A DNA stretch of 64,000 nt from assembly GCF_023370075.1 (NCBI RefSeq), contig NZ_CP097150.1, positions 310,001 through 374,000 of the forward strand, in the 5' to 3' direction. Below are positions 34,927 to 42,648 of the stretch, piece by piece. Positions within the stretch are counted from its first letter, which is position 1. Each line of letters opens with the position of its first letter. Source of the DNA: Deinococcus sp. QL22. GTDB lineage: Bacteria; Deinococcota; Deinococci; Deinococcales; Deinococcaceae. Below the pieces are notes generated by a model. It had not been told where the DNA came from, did no database searches, and saw nothing but the letters and a program-made list of their open reading frames with translations. Position numbers and translations under genes: made by a program.

Positions 34927-35085
34927 TCAAGTCCCACACGAGGTCGTGCAGACGGGAGGGGGTGGGGGGCTGGCGGGTTTCAATCCGGGACCGTGCCCAG
35001 TGCTGGGATCAGCTCCGACATATCCAGCCGCAAAGAACGCACAGCACAACAACGAAAGGAGAGCTTTCTTTAGGGTTTTTGTCAT
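34927..35085 (-). CDS. Secreted signal-like peptide precursor, copy 2 (52 aa)
   Basis: ATG 35085 (GAGG 5 nt upstream) to TGA 34927-34929 encodes MTKTLKK, a hydrophobic core ALLSLLCCAFFAAGYVGA, then DPSTGHGPGLKPASPPPPPV and a tail with CTTSCGT. The mature part would be about 27 residues with two Cys four apart. The leader and DPSTGH.P.LKPA are conserved with copy 1 while the C-terminal tails differ completely, as expected if the tail gives signalling specificity (inference). Confidence 0.68.
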   Translation of the reverse strand: MTKTLKKALLSLLCCAFFAAGYVGADPSTGHGPGLKPASPPPPPVCTTSCGT

Positions 35086-35102
35086 TTGTCCTCGCAAGGC
35101 CA

Positions 35103-35147
35103 AGGCTAGACCCCCCCCGGTTTGGTTCCGTTTAGGGAACGGTTTGG
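35103..35147 (-). promoter_or_regulatory. Peptide-gene promoter with three 11-bp-spaced repeats, copy 2
   Basis: CGGTTTGG (35118-35125), CGTTTAGG (35129-35136) and CGGTTTGG (35140-35147) on the plus strand repeat every 11 bp. On the minus strand they end 9 nt before TAGCCT (35108-35103), exactly as in copy 1, although the spacer sequence differs. Confidence 0.72.
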
Positions 35148-35253
35148 AGCGTTTGACACAGCAAAAATGACGTAGGCCAATTCAATTCTCAGGAAGACGG
35201 AGGGCTGGTCAGTTCTACACCACGGCCTCCTGTTCCTCACATATGCTGAGACT

Positions 35254-37157
35254 ATGGCTCAAGCTCTCCTCAAAGCCGTCTTATCAGGTGAGTACCAGCA
35301 GGGTGCCCAGCTCTTTGAGGCTCTCAAGCGGCCAGCGGCACAGGACTTTCGCTGGGGTGGTATCTGTCACCTGCACCTCGGGAACGTGCTGAAGGCCCGG
35401 CGCCTGCTCCTCACGGCTGTGGCGAAAGGAGATCAGGGGGCACGCGTGGATCTGGCCACCTGTTTACGTTTCGAGGGGGAGTTCGCTGCTGCACGCTCGC
35501 AACTCAATGCACTGGACGTGGATCAGATGGCTGCTAGAGATGCTGCCTTGGCCTTACGGGAAGGAGCCATTCTGGAAGAGCAATGTGGAGAAGTCGCCCG
35601 AGCCGCTGCGCTGCTTGACGAGGCCTGGAGTCACGCGGTCGGTGCCGATCCGCTCGTGCAGTCAGCGGTGGCCCAGTCCATCGCCCTGGTGGCGGCGCAC
35701 CAGGGGAACGACGTAAAGGCCAAGGCGTACCTCGAGTTTGCGGAAGAACACGCCAACGCCATGCGCCGCGTGTATGTGCAATTGGCACAGGCCGCCAGTG
35801 CCACCTGTCTGGGAAGGTTCAGGGATGCCGAGCAAGCCCTCTGTGCTGCTGAGAAGCACGCGACCCGTTGTCCGCTGTCCTCTGCGCTGCTGCCCTACCG
35901 CTGGGGCATGTGGTTCTACGCACAGGGTAAATCGAACCCAGCACGCGAGGCGTTCAGGCGAGCGGTCCATTTGGCGCACGAACAGCAACAACCTGAAACC
36001 GAGTTCTACGCGCAGCTTGGATTGACTGCGCTCGCCACCGCCGTGGGGGACGGGGCGGCTGAGCGCGGCAGCCTAGCCCGGGCGAAAGTGCTCGTGACAA
36101 CGCCCCGAGCACAGGCATATCTCGATTGGCGGCTGGGGGCGGCGCTGATCCGCCAGGCCGATCCCCGTGGCGTTGAGCGGCTAGACGCGGCTTCAAGCTA
36201 TTTTCAGGCCAATGGGTGTACCCGTGAGGTGGTCTGGGTGTTGCTACATCTGACCGAGGCTCACGCCGTGTTCAGCTCATCCACGGCGGCACGCGAGGCG
36301 TTACGTCAGGCGGCAGATGCCCACGTCATGTTGGGGGGCCAGCAGCACCTGGCCCTGGAGCTGGGGGCACTGGTACGCACGCGCCAGCTCCTCGGCACGC
36401 TGGCAGCACACGAGTATGAGCGGGTCTTATGCGGGCCTGCAAACCTCGCTCCTCCTGTCGCTGAAATTCACCTGGTCACGCTGGGGAGTCCGGCAATCCT
36501 CGTCAACGGGCAGCGTGTCCGGTTGCAGCTGAAGAAGTTCGTTGAGACCCTCGCTTTCCTCCTTCATCAGAGGAAACCACGCTGCGGACATTGCAGACGG
36601 AAGTCTTCGGAGGGGTCTCTTCAGCACGTTCGAAGAACTATATCCATCAGGTGCGTCATGAACTCAAGCGGCTGGTTCCCGGACTGTGTGTGCCGTATGA
36701 CGCGGTGACCCAAACGTACCGGGTGCACTGCGAGGGGGTACACCTGACGTGGGACTGGCAGCAGACGCGAGATACCTTGCTGAACGGTGAACGAGATGTC
36801 ATGCTAACGGCTGACTTTAATGTTAAACATTTCTTTCAGGACTCGGACAGTGAATGGGTAGAGACGGAGCGTGAGCGCATGAGCCGCTGGATCATCCGGG
36901 TCGGTTTGGAAACGATGGATGCTTGGTATAGCGCGGGCGATTATGCCAAGTGCGTCCAGCTCGCCGGGCGGCTCATTGAGATTGATCCGCTGGACGAGGG
37001 ACTGCATGACTTTCTGATTCGCGCGACCGTGCAGGTGAGCGGTGTCAGTGCGGCGCGAATGGTCTATTGGGAGAGCCGAACCCTCTTCGTCCGGGAGGTT
37101 GGGCATGTTCCAGCGCTGCTGGACACCGTAGCCCAGCAACTGCTGCAGTCCCATTAA
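35254..37157 (+). CDS. TPR / winged-helix / BTAD (SARP-like) regulator, copy 2, single frameshift
   Basis: Two frames join near 36573 by restoring one missing base, giving exactly 635 codons. Residues 1-390 are helical TPR-like repeats (EYQQGAQLFEALKR; AAALLDEAWSHAVGADPLVQ; RGSLARAKVLV). About 405-490 is an OmpR-type winged helix (IHLVTLGSPAILVNGQRVRL; SKNYIHQVRHELKR). About 530-634 is a BTAD domain (DAWYSAGDYAKCVQLAGRLI and EIDPLDEGLHDFLIRA). TATGCT 6 nt before ATG 35254 indicates a leaderless message. It probably activates the divergent peptide promoter. The shift may be a mutation or an assembly error. Confidence 0.8.
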
Positions 37158-37181
37158 CACCTCGAAGAGAGCGCTGGCTTG

Positions 37182-37276
37182 GGTGCTGCGGCCGCGCTTC
37201 TGGGCTTGCCCGGCGTGGCAGCGCTGTTGTCGTCGATGGTGGGGTGTTGGCGGCACACGAAGAGCGGCGTTGAGGT
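37182..37276 (+). pseudogene. C-terminal fragment related to the 25080-25490 gene
   Basis: The frame GAAAALLGLPGVAALLSSMVG aligns with AAFLGLAGGATTAMLLSMVG of the 136-residue protein. Only this end remains. It precedes the second copy of the RNA-like element as the intact gene precedes the first. Confidence 0.5.
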
Positions 37277-37299
37277 GGGCAGATCAGGTAGAGTGAGCG

Positions 37300-37380
37300 G
37301 GCGGCGGTGACTCGACTGGGGAGTTGAGCCACCATCCAGGATTCCGACGTCACCCCCAGCTGGGGGTGACGTCTGTTTTC
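37300..37380 (+). ncRNA. Candidate small RNA, copy 2
   Basis: TAGAGT (37289-37294), then after 11 nt hairpin GGTGACTC/GAGCCACC (37306-37333) with the same 12-nt loop GACTGGGGAGTT as copy 1, then CCAGGATT and a terminator GACGTCACCCCCAGC/TGGGGGTGACGTC (37346-37373) with GTTTTC. The stem bases differ from copy 1 at most positions yet still pair apart from one mismatch. Confidence 0.5.
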
Positions 37381-37388
37381 AAGCGGTC

Positions 37389-37754
37389 TCAACTCAGGGG
37401 TTTGAGGCGTGCGTTCTTGGGTGTCACGAAGTGGACGAGGTCCAAGTCCAGGGCAGCGAGGGCGGCCGCGACGGGGAAGCGGTAGAGCTGCCAGCGCTGG
37501 CCGTCTCGATCTTCATGGCCGAGGTGAATCATGGAGATGCCTGGAGCGAACCACCGCAGGGGGCGTTTGGGGGCTTGACCCTGGACGGAGACGAGGGTTT
37601 CGGTGTCACCAGCGGCGAGCGCGGCTTCCAACCAGGTGCGGTAATACTCAGCGGTACTGATGAACCGTCCGGGGCGGAACTTATGGCCGGGAGGAGTGCG
37701 CCAGTCCGCGGGCAGGAGCGAGAGCAAGTACGGCTCGTGGAGAGACCGAGTCAT
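37389..37754 (-). CDS. Hypothetical protein, 121 aa
   Basis: Third gene of a coupled three-gene operon; its ATG overlaps the preceding stop by 4 bp. Contains WLEAALAAGDTETLVSV, WFAPGISMIHLGHEDRD and DLDLVHFVTPKNARL. It looks soluble. No family recognised. Confidence 0.65.
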   Translation of the reverse strand: MTRSLHEPYLLSLLPADWRTPPGHKFRPGRFISTAEYYRTWLEAALAAGDTETLVSVQGQAPKRPLRWFAPGISMIHLGHEDRDGQRWQLYRFPVAAALAALDLDLVHFVTPKNARLKPLS

Positions 37755-38146
37755 AGGGCGTCAGCTGGCGCGAACAGGGTGAGTACGTGGAGTTGTGCCG
37801 GCTGTCCGGGTGGGCGGTACAGAACGGCGACGTGCGTGCTGCGCCAATTCGAGGTCTGCTGAGGTTGCCGGGGATCGACCGCAGGGTGCTCCAGATACAG
37901 GGCGGCCAAGGAGAGCAGGGCGTCGAGATGGTCTGGGCCGGGGACATGCAGTTGGCCGGCGCTGAGTGCGCAGGTCTGGCGTGTCCAGCGGTGTTCTTGC
38001 TGGATCAGGAGGGTGTGCGTGGCCCCAGGGCGGTGCAGGAGTTCGCGCGTCAAGCTCCAGAAGTCCACAGCACACGGCGAAGCTGTGGTGAGGTCGGTCG
38101 GGCTGAGCAAGAGCATCCACTGAAACTCAGATGCAGTGGGCGTCAT
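37751..38146 (-). CDS. Hypothetical protein, 131 aa
   Basis: Second gene of the operon, overlapping its neighbours by 4 bp on both sides. Contains FQWMLLLSPTDLTTASPCAV, HTLLIQQEHRWTRQTCALSA and HVAVLYRPPGQPAQLHVLTL. Soluble, mixed alpha/beta pattern, no known motif. The tight coupling suggests a complex with the flanking products. Confidence 0.65.
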   Translation of the reverse strand: MTPTASEFQWMLLLSPTDLTTASPCAVDFWSLTRELLHRPGATHTLLIQQEHRWTRQTCALSAGQLHVPGPDHLDALLSLAALYLEHPAVDPRQPQQTSNWRSTHVAVLYRPPGQPAQLHVLTLFAPADAL

Positions 38147-38640
38147 CGGTGATCTTCCGGCACGTACGGGATGCCGCCGAAGCGTTCCTCGCCGTGCCCG
38201 CCGAGGAGGAGCAAGAAAGCTTGGAGCAAGCCGTCTTCGGGGGCTTCGGCATCGCAGGAGATGTATTGCGTGCCGCGAGTTCCGGTCACGCGGTAGCGGG
38301 CAGGCAGTTCGAGCGTGGGTTGTCCTTCAAAGGGATCGTCGTACGAACTGGTGGCCCGCGCCAGGCCCAGGCCGAGATGCACGCCGAGCCGTCCGGCGTC
38401 ATGCATCAGGGCAAAGAGGAAGTTGTTCCGGCGCTCGTCATAGCCGCAGTCACGCACGGTGAGATCAACGGAGACGCAACTGAAGTTGATCTCGACATGC
38501 CAGTGCTGCGGCGCTGGATGGGAGTTGTAACCCGCAGCGGCGGACAGACTCCAGTTGCCGAGGGGCTCCAAGTACGGCAGAGCGAAGGTGAAGAGGGTGG
38601 AGACGGGGGCGTGCCGGATTTCGGCGGCAGTGGGGGGCAT
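38143..38640 (-). CDS. Hypothetical protein, 165 aa
   Basis: First gene of the operon. ATG 38640 lies 17 bp from the shared upstream motif F, so the message may be leaderless. The protein contains FTFALPYLEPLGNWSLSAAA, HWHVEINFSCVSVDLTVRDC and DAGRLGVHLGLGLARA. No signal peptide and no recognised family. A longer start at 38691 would run across the motif and is rejected. Confidence 0.65.
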   Translation of the reverse strand: MPPTAAEIRHAPVSTLFTFALPYLEPLGNWSLSAAAGYNSHPAPQHWHVEINFSCVSVDLTVRDCGYDERRNNFLFALMHDAGRLGVHLGLGLARATSSYDDPFEGQPTLELPARYRVTGTRGTQYISCDAEAPEDGLLQAFLLLLGGHGEERFGGIPYVPEDHR

Positions 38641-38656
38641 GCCTTCAGAGTGAGGG

Positions 38657-38672
38657 GGCTGGGGTGACGCGG
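38657..38672 (-). promoter_or_regulatory. Shared upstream motif, copy F
   Basis: GGCTGGGGTGACGCGG lies 17 bp before ATG 38640, some 13 kb away from copies A-E. It is in the same orientation and context: upstream of a minus-strand gene. Confidence 0.5.
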
Positions 38673-38785
38673 GGTTCGGGAGGCGGGCCAAACGTGGTCG
38701 GTGCAGCGCCTCTCCCGGATCAAACGTCTTGTTGGTGCTGCTGCCGGGAGGCTAGGACAACCGCGCCGATCGGGCATCAGCAGCT

Positions 38786-38920
38786 TTAGTTCGGGATGCT
38801 GGACGCGGTGGACGTGGGGTTCTGCACGGCGGCTGAGGCAGGGATCGGCGTATTGATCTGATCCGGGTGGATGCGGCCTAGGGCCACAAAGTGCCACAGG
38901 TGAGGCCACTTGGCGTCCAT
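38786..38920 (-). CDS. Small ORF, 44 aa
   Basis: MDAKWPHLWHFVALGRIHPDQ and a Pro/Ser/Thr-rich tail. No clear ribosome site and no recognised family; it could be the head of a lost gene. Confidence 0.25.
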   Translation of the reverse strand: MDAKWPHLWHFVALGRIHPDQINTPIPASAAVQNPTSTASSIPN

Positions 38921-38963
38921 GCTGATGCCTAGAGTGGGCTTGTTGCGGTGTGTTGTAGACCGT

Positions 38964-39416
38964 TCAGCGCACTCCGAAGACGGTGATACACACGCTCGAA
39001 AGCGTGCTGTAAGTGCCTTCTTGGCGGGGCCGATCCTGCATTTCCAGCAGATACGTGAACCGGGGGGTGCTCTGCGCCGTGTATTGCCGACTCAGCCACT
39101 GTCCGTCGTTCCAGGGAAAGGGTACCTGAAAACCGACGTTCGTTATATCCAACACGCTGCGCTCCAAGCTGGCGTTGACCGTACCCCTGAAGCCAAATGT
39201 CTTGATGAACTTCAGCTTTGACGTTGGTTTTTGAGGATAAGCAATGGTCGCGTTGGAGGCAGCGCGGTTCCGGCAGAACACATTGTCTTCGAGTGTCCAG
39301 TTCCGCTTCACTGCGAGGCTGTTCACGAGTGTGCTGGGCGTGTGGGCATTGCCGACAGAGATGGTGGGCGTTACTTGAGCCGTCAGTGACAGCAGGGAGG
39401 CCAGAACGAAGGACAT
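38964..39416 (-). CDS. Secreted hypothetical protein, 150 aa
   Basis: AAGGA precedes ATG 39416, which opens a short signal peptide (MSFVLASLLSLTAQVTP). The mature part is beta-rich (SLAVKRNWTLEDNVFCRNRA; FTYLLEMQDRPRQ; SSVCITVFGVR) with a Cys pair. It resembles other exported unknowns in the window only in style. Stands alone at the border of the IS/MITE zone. Confidence 0.65.
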   Translation of the reverse strand: MSFVLASLLSLTAQVTPTISVGNAHTPSTLVNSLAVKRNWTLEDNVFCRNRAASNATIAYPQKPTSKLKFIKTFGFRGTVNASLERSVLDITNVGFQVPFPWNDGQWLSRQYTAQSTPRFTYLLEMQDRPRQEGTYSTLSSVCITVFGVR

Positions 39417-39494
39417 GCTTCCTTGTAGCACGGTCTTTCCTGGAGCAAGCGAAGATGTGATGCTCAGCATCCACATTGTGTAGGGGGGTCTATT

Positions 39495-39607
39495 GGTACT
39501 CCGTTGACTTCTGGGAAGGCAGTGCCCTACACGTGGTTCTGGGCTATTCAGATGGTGGCTGTGCTTGCGTGCTGCACATCTTTTTGTTCAAGAGTCAACG
39601 GAGTACC
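39495..39607. repeat. MITE-like element 1 (113 bp)
   Basis: Ends GGTACTCCGTTGACT and AGTCAACGGAGTACC are perfect 15-bp inverted repeats. No coding frame inside. It abuts element 2 with only two bases (GT) between. Confidence 0.65.
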
Positions 39608-39609
39608 GT

Positions 39610-39743
39610 GGTACTCCGTTGACTGCGGTAAGCAATGCCATGAACAAGGCGTCCTCTTGGTGTTCAGCTGGTCTAGCTGATGGTGTCAAATCCCAGAACC
39701 ACCGCTGATAGGGGGTAATGAGCCAGCAAGTCAACCGATTACC
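39610..39743. repeat. MITE-like element 2 (134 bp)
   Basis: The left end is GGTACTCCGTTGACT; the right end is a decayed form (AGTCAACCGATTACC). Together with element 1 it creates a 15-bp-arm palindrome at 39593-39624. Confidence 0.5.
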
Positions 39744-39827
39744 ATAGCAGTCTCTGCACACAATCTCAGTCAGCCTTCAAGCGGGTTTCACAGCGGATTT
39801 GATTTTTTACGCTCAGCCGCAGTTAAG

Positions 39828-39880
39828 GTATAATAGAGGTGTGGGGTTAGATTAAATCTAACCCCACACCTCTATTATAC
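39828..39880. repeat. Perfect 53-bp palindrome
   Basis: Two perfectly complementary 26-bp arms (from GTATAATAGAGGTG to the complement ending TATTATAC) surround one central A. It starts the AT-rich patch and lies 6 bp after the stop of the putative immunity gene, so it may act as its terminator. Both arms carry TATAAT. Confidence 0.8.
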
Positions 39881-39886
39881 TAAAGA

Positions 39887-40387
39887 TTAGTAATCATCGT
39901 ATATACGTTCTACATGCTCGTATAAATTTTTTCTAGGCTTCGTATGGGATTCCCATTCCCGCTCAGAATCTGCATTCCACAACACATTTTTAATATACGT
40001 ATTGTAATTTTCGTCTAAGGCAACCTGCGCATATATGTAACTCTCGATTCCATCAATCACCATGACACGTTTATCTTGCCAAAATGGTAAAATATGGCAA
40101 CTAGAAGAAGGGGACAAGTCGTCTTCAATTGAGACCGAACATACTCCCTCATACAGATCAAATGGAAAAGAACCTTCACAGTAAAACGTACACGCGATAC
40201 TTTTTGCTCTCGCATCAACAAAATAAATAAAAATTTTAATAGTATGTCCAGTTATTTCAGAAATCTGGTTGGTAAAAACTTCGCCTATTTTAGTAAGGTA
40301 GTCCTTACGGGTCTCAACGTCGCTACTTACAATAAGCTGGATGAGGTCTTTGATGCTTTGATTCACCTTGAGAATCCCCAGTACCAC
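39887..40387 (-). CDS. Putative immunity protein, 166 aa
   Basis: The AT-rich, acidic soluble protein (DVETRKDYLTKIGEVFTNQI; GSFPFDLYEGVCSVSIEDDL; YIYAQVALDENYNTYIKNVL) begins 25 bp inside the end of the upstream toxin-like fragment. Small acidic proteins directly behind toxin tails are typical immunity proteins. The family itself is not recognised. Base composition is far from the surrounding genes, indicating transfer. Confidence 0.5.
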   Translation of the reverse strand: MVLGILKVNQSIKDLIQLIVSSDVETRKDYLTKIGEVFTNQISEITGHTIKIFIYFVDARAKSIACTFYCEGSFPFDLYEGVCSVSIEDDLSPSSSCHILPFWQDKRVMVIDGIESYIYAQVALDENYNTYIKNVLWNADSEREWESHTKPRKNLYEHVERIYDDY

Positions 40388-40551
40388 TCTCCTGGTTTTA
40401 TATTCTTATAGTCATTGGAAAACCGTATCAAATCTACATAAGCCGTGTAGGGTGGTCCATAAGCAGTAATAATTTTGGTTTTGTCTCCAAATTGAGTTAT
40501 GACCACTGCCCCCTCCTTCCAATAAATATCTACTGGCCTACCGCTCAGCAC
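40363..40551 (-). pseudogene. Polymorphic-toxin C-terminal tail, cut by an IS4-type end
   Basis: The last 60 residues (VDIYWKEGAVVITQFGDKTK, ITAYGPPYTAYVDLIRF) resemble the final strands of EndoU/barnase-like (BECR-fold) nuclease toxins, where VI....G..ITAY patterns are common. The fragment begins exactly at an IS4-type terminal repeat (40544 onward), so the large delivery part and upstream toxin domain were removed. It overlaps the putative immunity gene. Confidence 0.45.
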
Positions 40552-40583
40552 CTGACACTTCGGGAAATTGACGTCTTAGTGGG
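40544..40583. repeat. Solitary IS4-type terminal repeat (left-end orientation)
   Basis: CTCAGCACCTGACACTTCGG and the following GACGTC block match the ends of the 41474-42648 element. No transposase belongs to this end. Sequence 40584-40748 shows no supported gene. Confidence 0.6.
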
Positions 40584-40748
40584 AGGCAGAGGCGCTGAAG
40601 CGCCTGCATGTTGCGGTGGAGCAGACAGGTGTTCAGATCGGTGGTCAGCCTACTCACATACTGCAAGACGGTTTCAGACCTTGTCACAAACTTTGATACT
40701 CCCCTTCGCACGGCACCTAACGTTTCAAGTGGTACAGGGAGGCAGCGC

Positions 40749-41402
40749 TCATTGAAATTCTTCCTTCGGAGCATGGCCGAGCAAAGTCTGGAGCACGCGA
40801 TCTATATCAGACGTCTCTGAGATGACTGCACGAACCGCCTGCTCCTGAAAGAGCTGCCACGCCCGGTTCACCACATCAGGCACGTGTTCCCGAAAGGCCT
40901 CAATGAGCGGAGACGTCAGCGCCTTTCCGTCTTCAAAAATCGAGACCAGCAGCAAGAGAGCACTCGCTTCTTGCACCCAAGTCGGCGCACGGGTCACCAT
41001 CAATGATTTTCGACGGAAGTAGGGGTGCGAGGTCAACAACTCTGTGCAGCCTGCCCACGGGTCAAGCGCGGCAAAGGCCAAGTGACGCACAGGAGACATC
41101 ACGAAGGCCCCCAGACACTGAGGGCAGGGCTCCACCGTGGTGTACAGCGTATGCCCGTAGACCGCGGGTCGTTGCGTGTGGGTCAGGGCCAACAAGGCAT
41201 TGATTTCGGCATGAGCCAAATCGTTGCCGGCAATGAAGTGCTGGACGGTTCGGGGCTCTGAGAGGCGGTTGCGTCCACGGGCTAGCACCTCACCCTTAGC
41301 ACTAACAATGACTGCGCCAACAGGCACGGATCCCTGTCGGTAAGCGGCCACTGCTTCTTCAAGAGCGAGCAGCCAAGGGTCTATCGCCACCGGAGCATTC
41401 AT
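40749..41402 (-). CDS. Nucleoside/tRNA-type deaminase
   Basis: The 217-residue cytidine-deaminase-fold protein has the zinc site HAEINALLAL near residues 64-73 (His, catalytic Glu) and PCPQCLGAFVMSP near 92-104 (two Cys). It carries a C-terminal extension of about 70 residues absent from TadA-type enzymes. It probably deaminates a free base or nucleoside. It sits between IS4-type ends, so it may have moved with them. Confidence 0.85.
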   Translation of the reverse strand: MNAPVAIDPWLLALEEAVAAYRQGSVPVGAVIVSAKGEVLARGRNRLSEPRTVQHFIAGNDLAHAEINALLALTHTQRPAVYGHTLYTTVEPCPQCLGAFVMSPVRHLAFAALDPWAGCTELLTSHPYFRRKSLMVTRAPTWVQEASALLLLVSIFEDGKALTSPLIEAFREHVPDVVNRAWQLFQEQAVRAVISETSDIDRVLQTLLGHAPKEEFQ

Positions 41403-41473
41403 GGGTTGTGAGTCTACCGATCAACGGGCAATCAAGTGCGAGAAAATGACGCTGCAGGCCAACTGAACGAATA

Positions 41474-42648
41474 CTCAGCACTTGAAACTTTGCGGGAAAT
41501 GGCGTCCTAGACGCAGTGTGGCAAGGCCAAGGGCGATATCAGAGTCTGTGACGAACACCGAAACCGCCCAACTCCATGCTGACACGCTGGCCGCCCATCT
41601 GAAAACCCGCCTCCCGCACCGCCGCTTAGACGCTTTGAAGCGGCTGGCCGAAGTACTTCTGGCGCTCCTCCAAGCCGAATCCACACTGCATCGCAAGATC
41701 GCGCTCCATCTGCCTCGGGAGGCCACCCTGGAGTCCAAAACTCGCGTCGTGGCACGGGTGTTTCATGATGCTCAACTCACCCCGCAGGACGTCTGTGACG
41801 TCCTGCTTCCCTTGCTGCCTAACGGCAAACTCACCCTGATCATGGATCGTACAACCTGGCATTACGGCCAGACTCCTCTGAATTTTCTCGTCCTCGGGCC
41901 ATTCTTGGCGGTGCTGTGATCCCACTGGTGTGGAACGTCCTCCCGCATCAGGGGAACAGTTGCACGGCGGCCCGCATCCTCCTGGTAGCCCGGCTCCTTC
42001 GGGTGCTGCCCGCGAAACGTTGGGCGGTGCTGATCGCCGACCGAGAGTTCGTCGGACAGGAATGGTGCCGTTTCCTGCGCTGGAGACGAATTCGGCAGTG
42101 TCTGCGCATCCGAGAAAACACTCGCATTGACGATGAACTTGTCCGTGACCTGTTTTCGGACTTGAAACCCGGTGACGTGCGGACGCTCTTCGAGCGGACG
42201 TGGGTGTACGGCGGCTGGATGCACGTCGTCATCACTCTGTCCCCCATGGGGGACAGAGTGATTGTCGCTTCGGATTTGCCCGTCAGGGACGTTCTTCACA
42301 CATACCGGCTCAGGTGGGGCATTGAATCCGCGTTCTCGGCCCTTAAATCGAGGGGGCTCAACTTGGAAGCCACGCATATGACAGCTGCCGACCGGATTTC
42401 CAGGCTGTTTGGATTGCTGTGCATCGCGTTGGCGTGGATGGCCCGGGTTGGGGTGGAAGATCAGCCTCAGATCTCGAAGAGGTTTGACAACCGAGGGCGA
42501 CTCATCAGAAGTCAGGTGCGGACTGGGTGGATGGCGCTCAGTGAGGCGGTTCGATGGGGTAGGGATGCCTTCTGGATCCACATGAAGCTCTTGAGTACCC
42601 CATTTCCGCCTACTGGGACGTCAGTTTCTCGAAGTGTCAGGTGCTGAG
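41474..42648 (+). mobile_element. IS4-family insertion sequence
   Basis: Ends CTCAGCACTTGAAACTTTGC (left) and the inverse of CTCAGCACCTGACACTTCGA (right) are imperfect terminal repeats extending about 33 bp. No target duplication is visible, which suggests rearrangement between copies; solitary related ends are at 40544-40583 and 44146-44179. The right end cuts an astacin gene. Confidence 0.75.
41548..42647 (+). CDS. IS4-family transposase, single frameshift
   Basis: The first frame carries [23 protein letters not shown] with the first catalytic Asp. The second carries [17 protein letters not shown] with the second Asp and [25 protein letters not shown] with the YREK-like Glu motif. They join near 41900 if one G is added to GGGCC, giving exactly 367 codons. 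The GTG start at 41548 is inferred. Probably inactive unless the missing base is an assembly error. Confidence 0.75.

Noticed and set aside
36560..36600. Programmed frameshift in regulator copy 2
   Set aside because: No slippery heptamer or downstream structure is visible at the junction, so a one-base deletion or assembly error is simpler.
37346..37373. Hairpin containing CTGGGGGTGACG as a seventh copy of the shared upstream motif
   Set aside because: It is a symmetric terminator stem after the candidate RNA and is not upstream of a gene.
38131..38667. 178-codon plus-strand frame in the three-gene unknown operon
   Set aside because: The minus-strand genes are coupled by 4-bp overlaps and preceded by the shared motif; the plus frame has no such support.
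41862..42581. 239-codon minus-strand frame inside the IS4 element
   Set aside because: The plus strand encodes the transposase with its catalytic residues.
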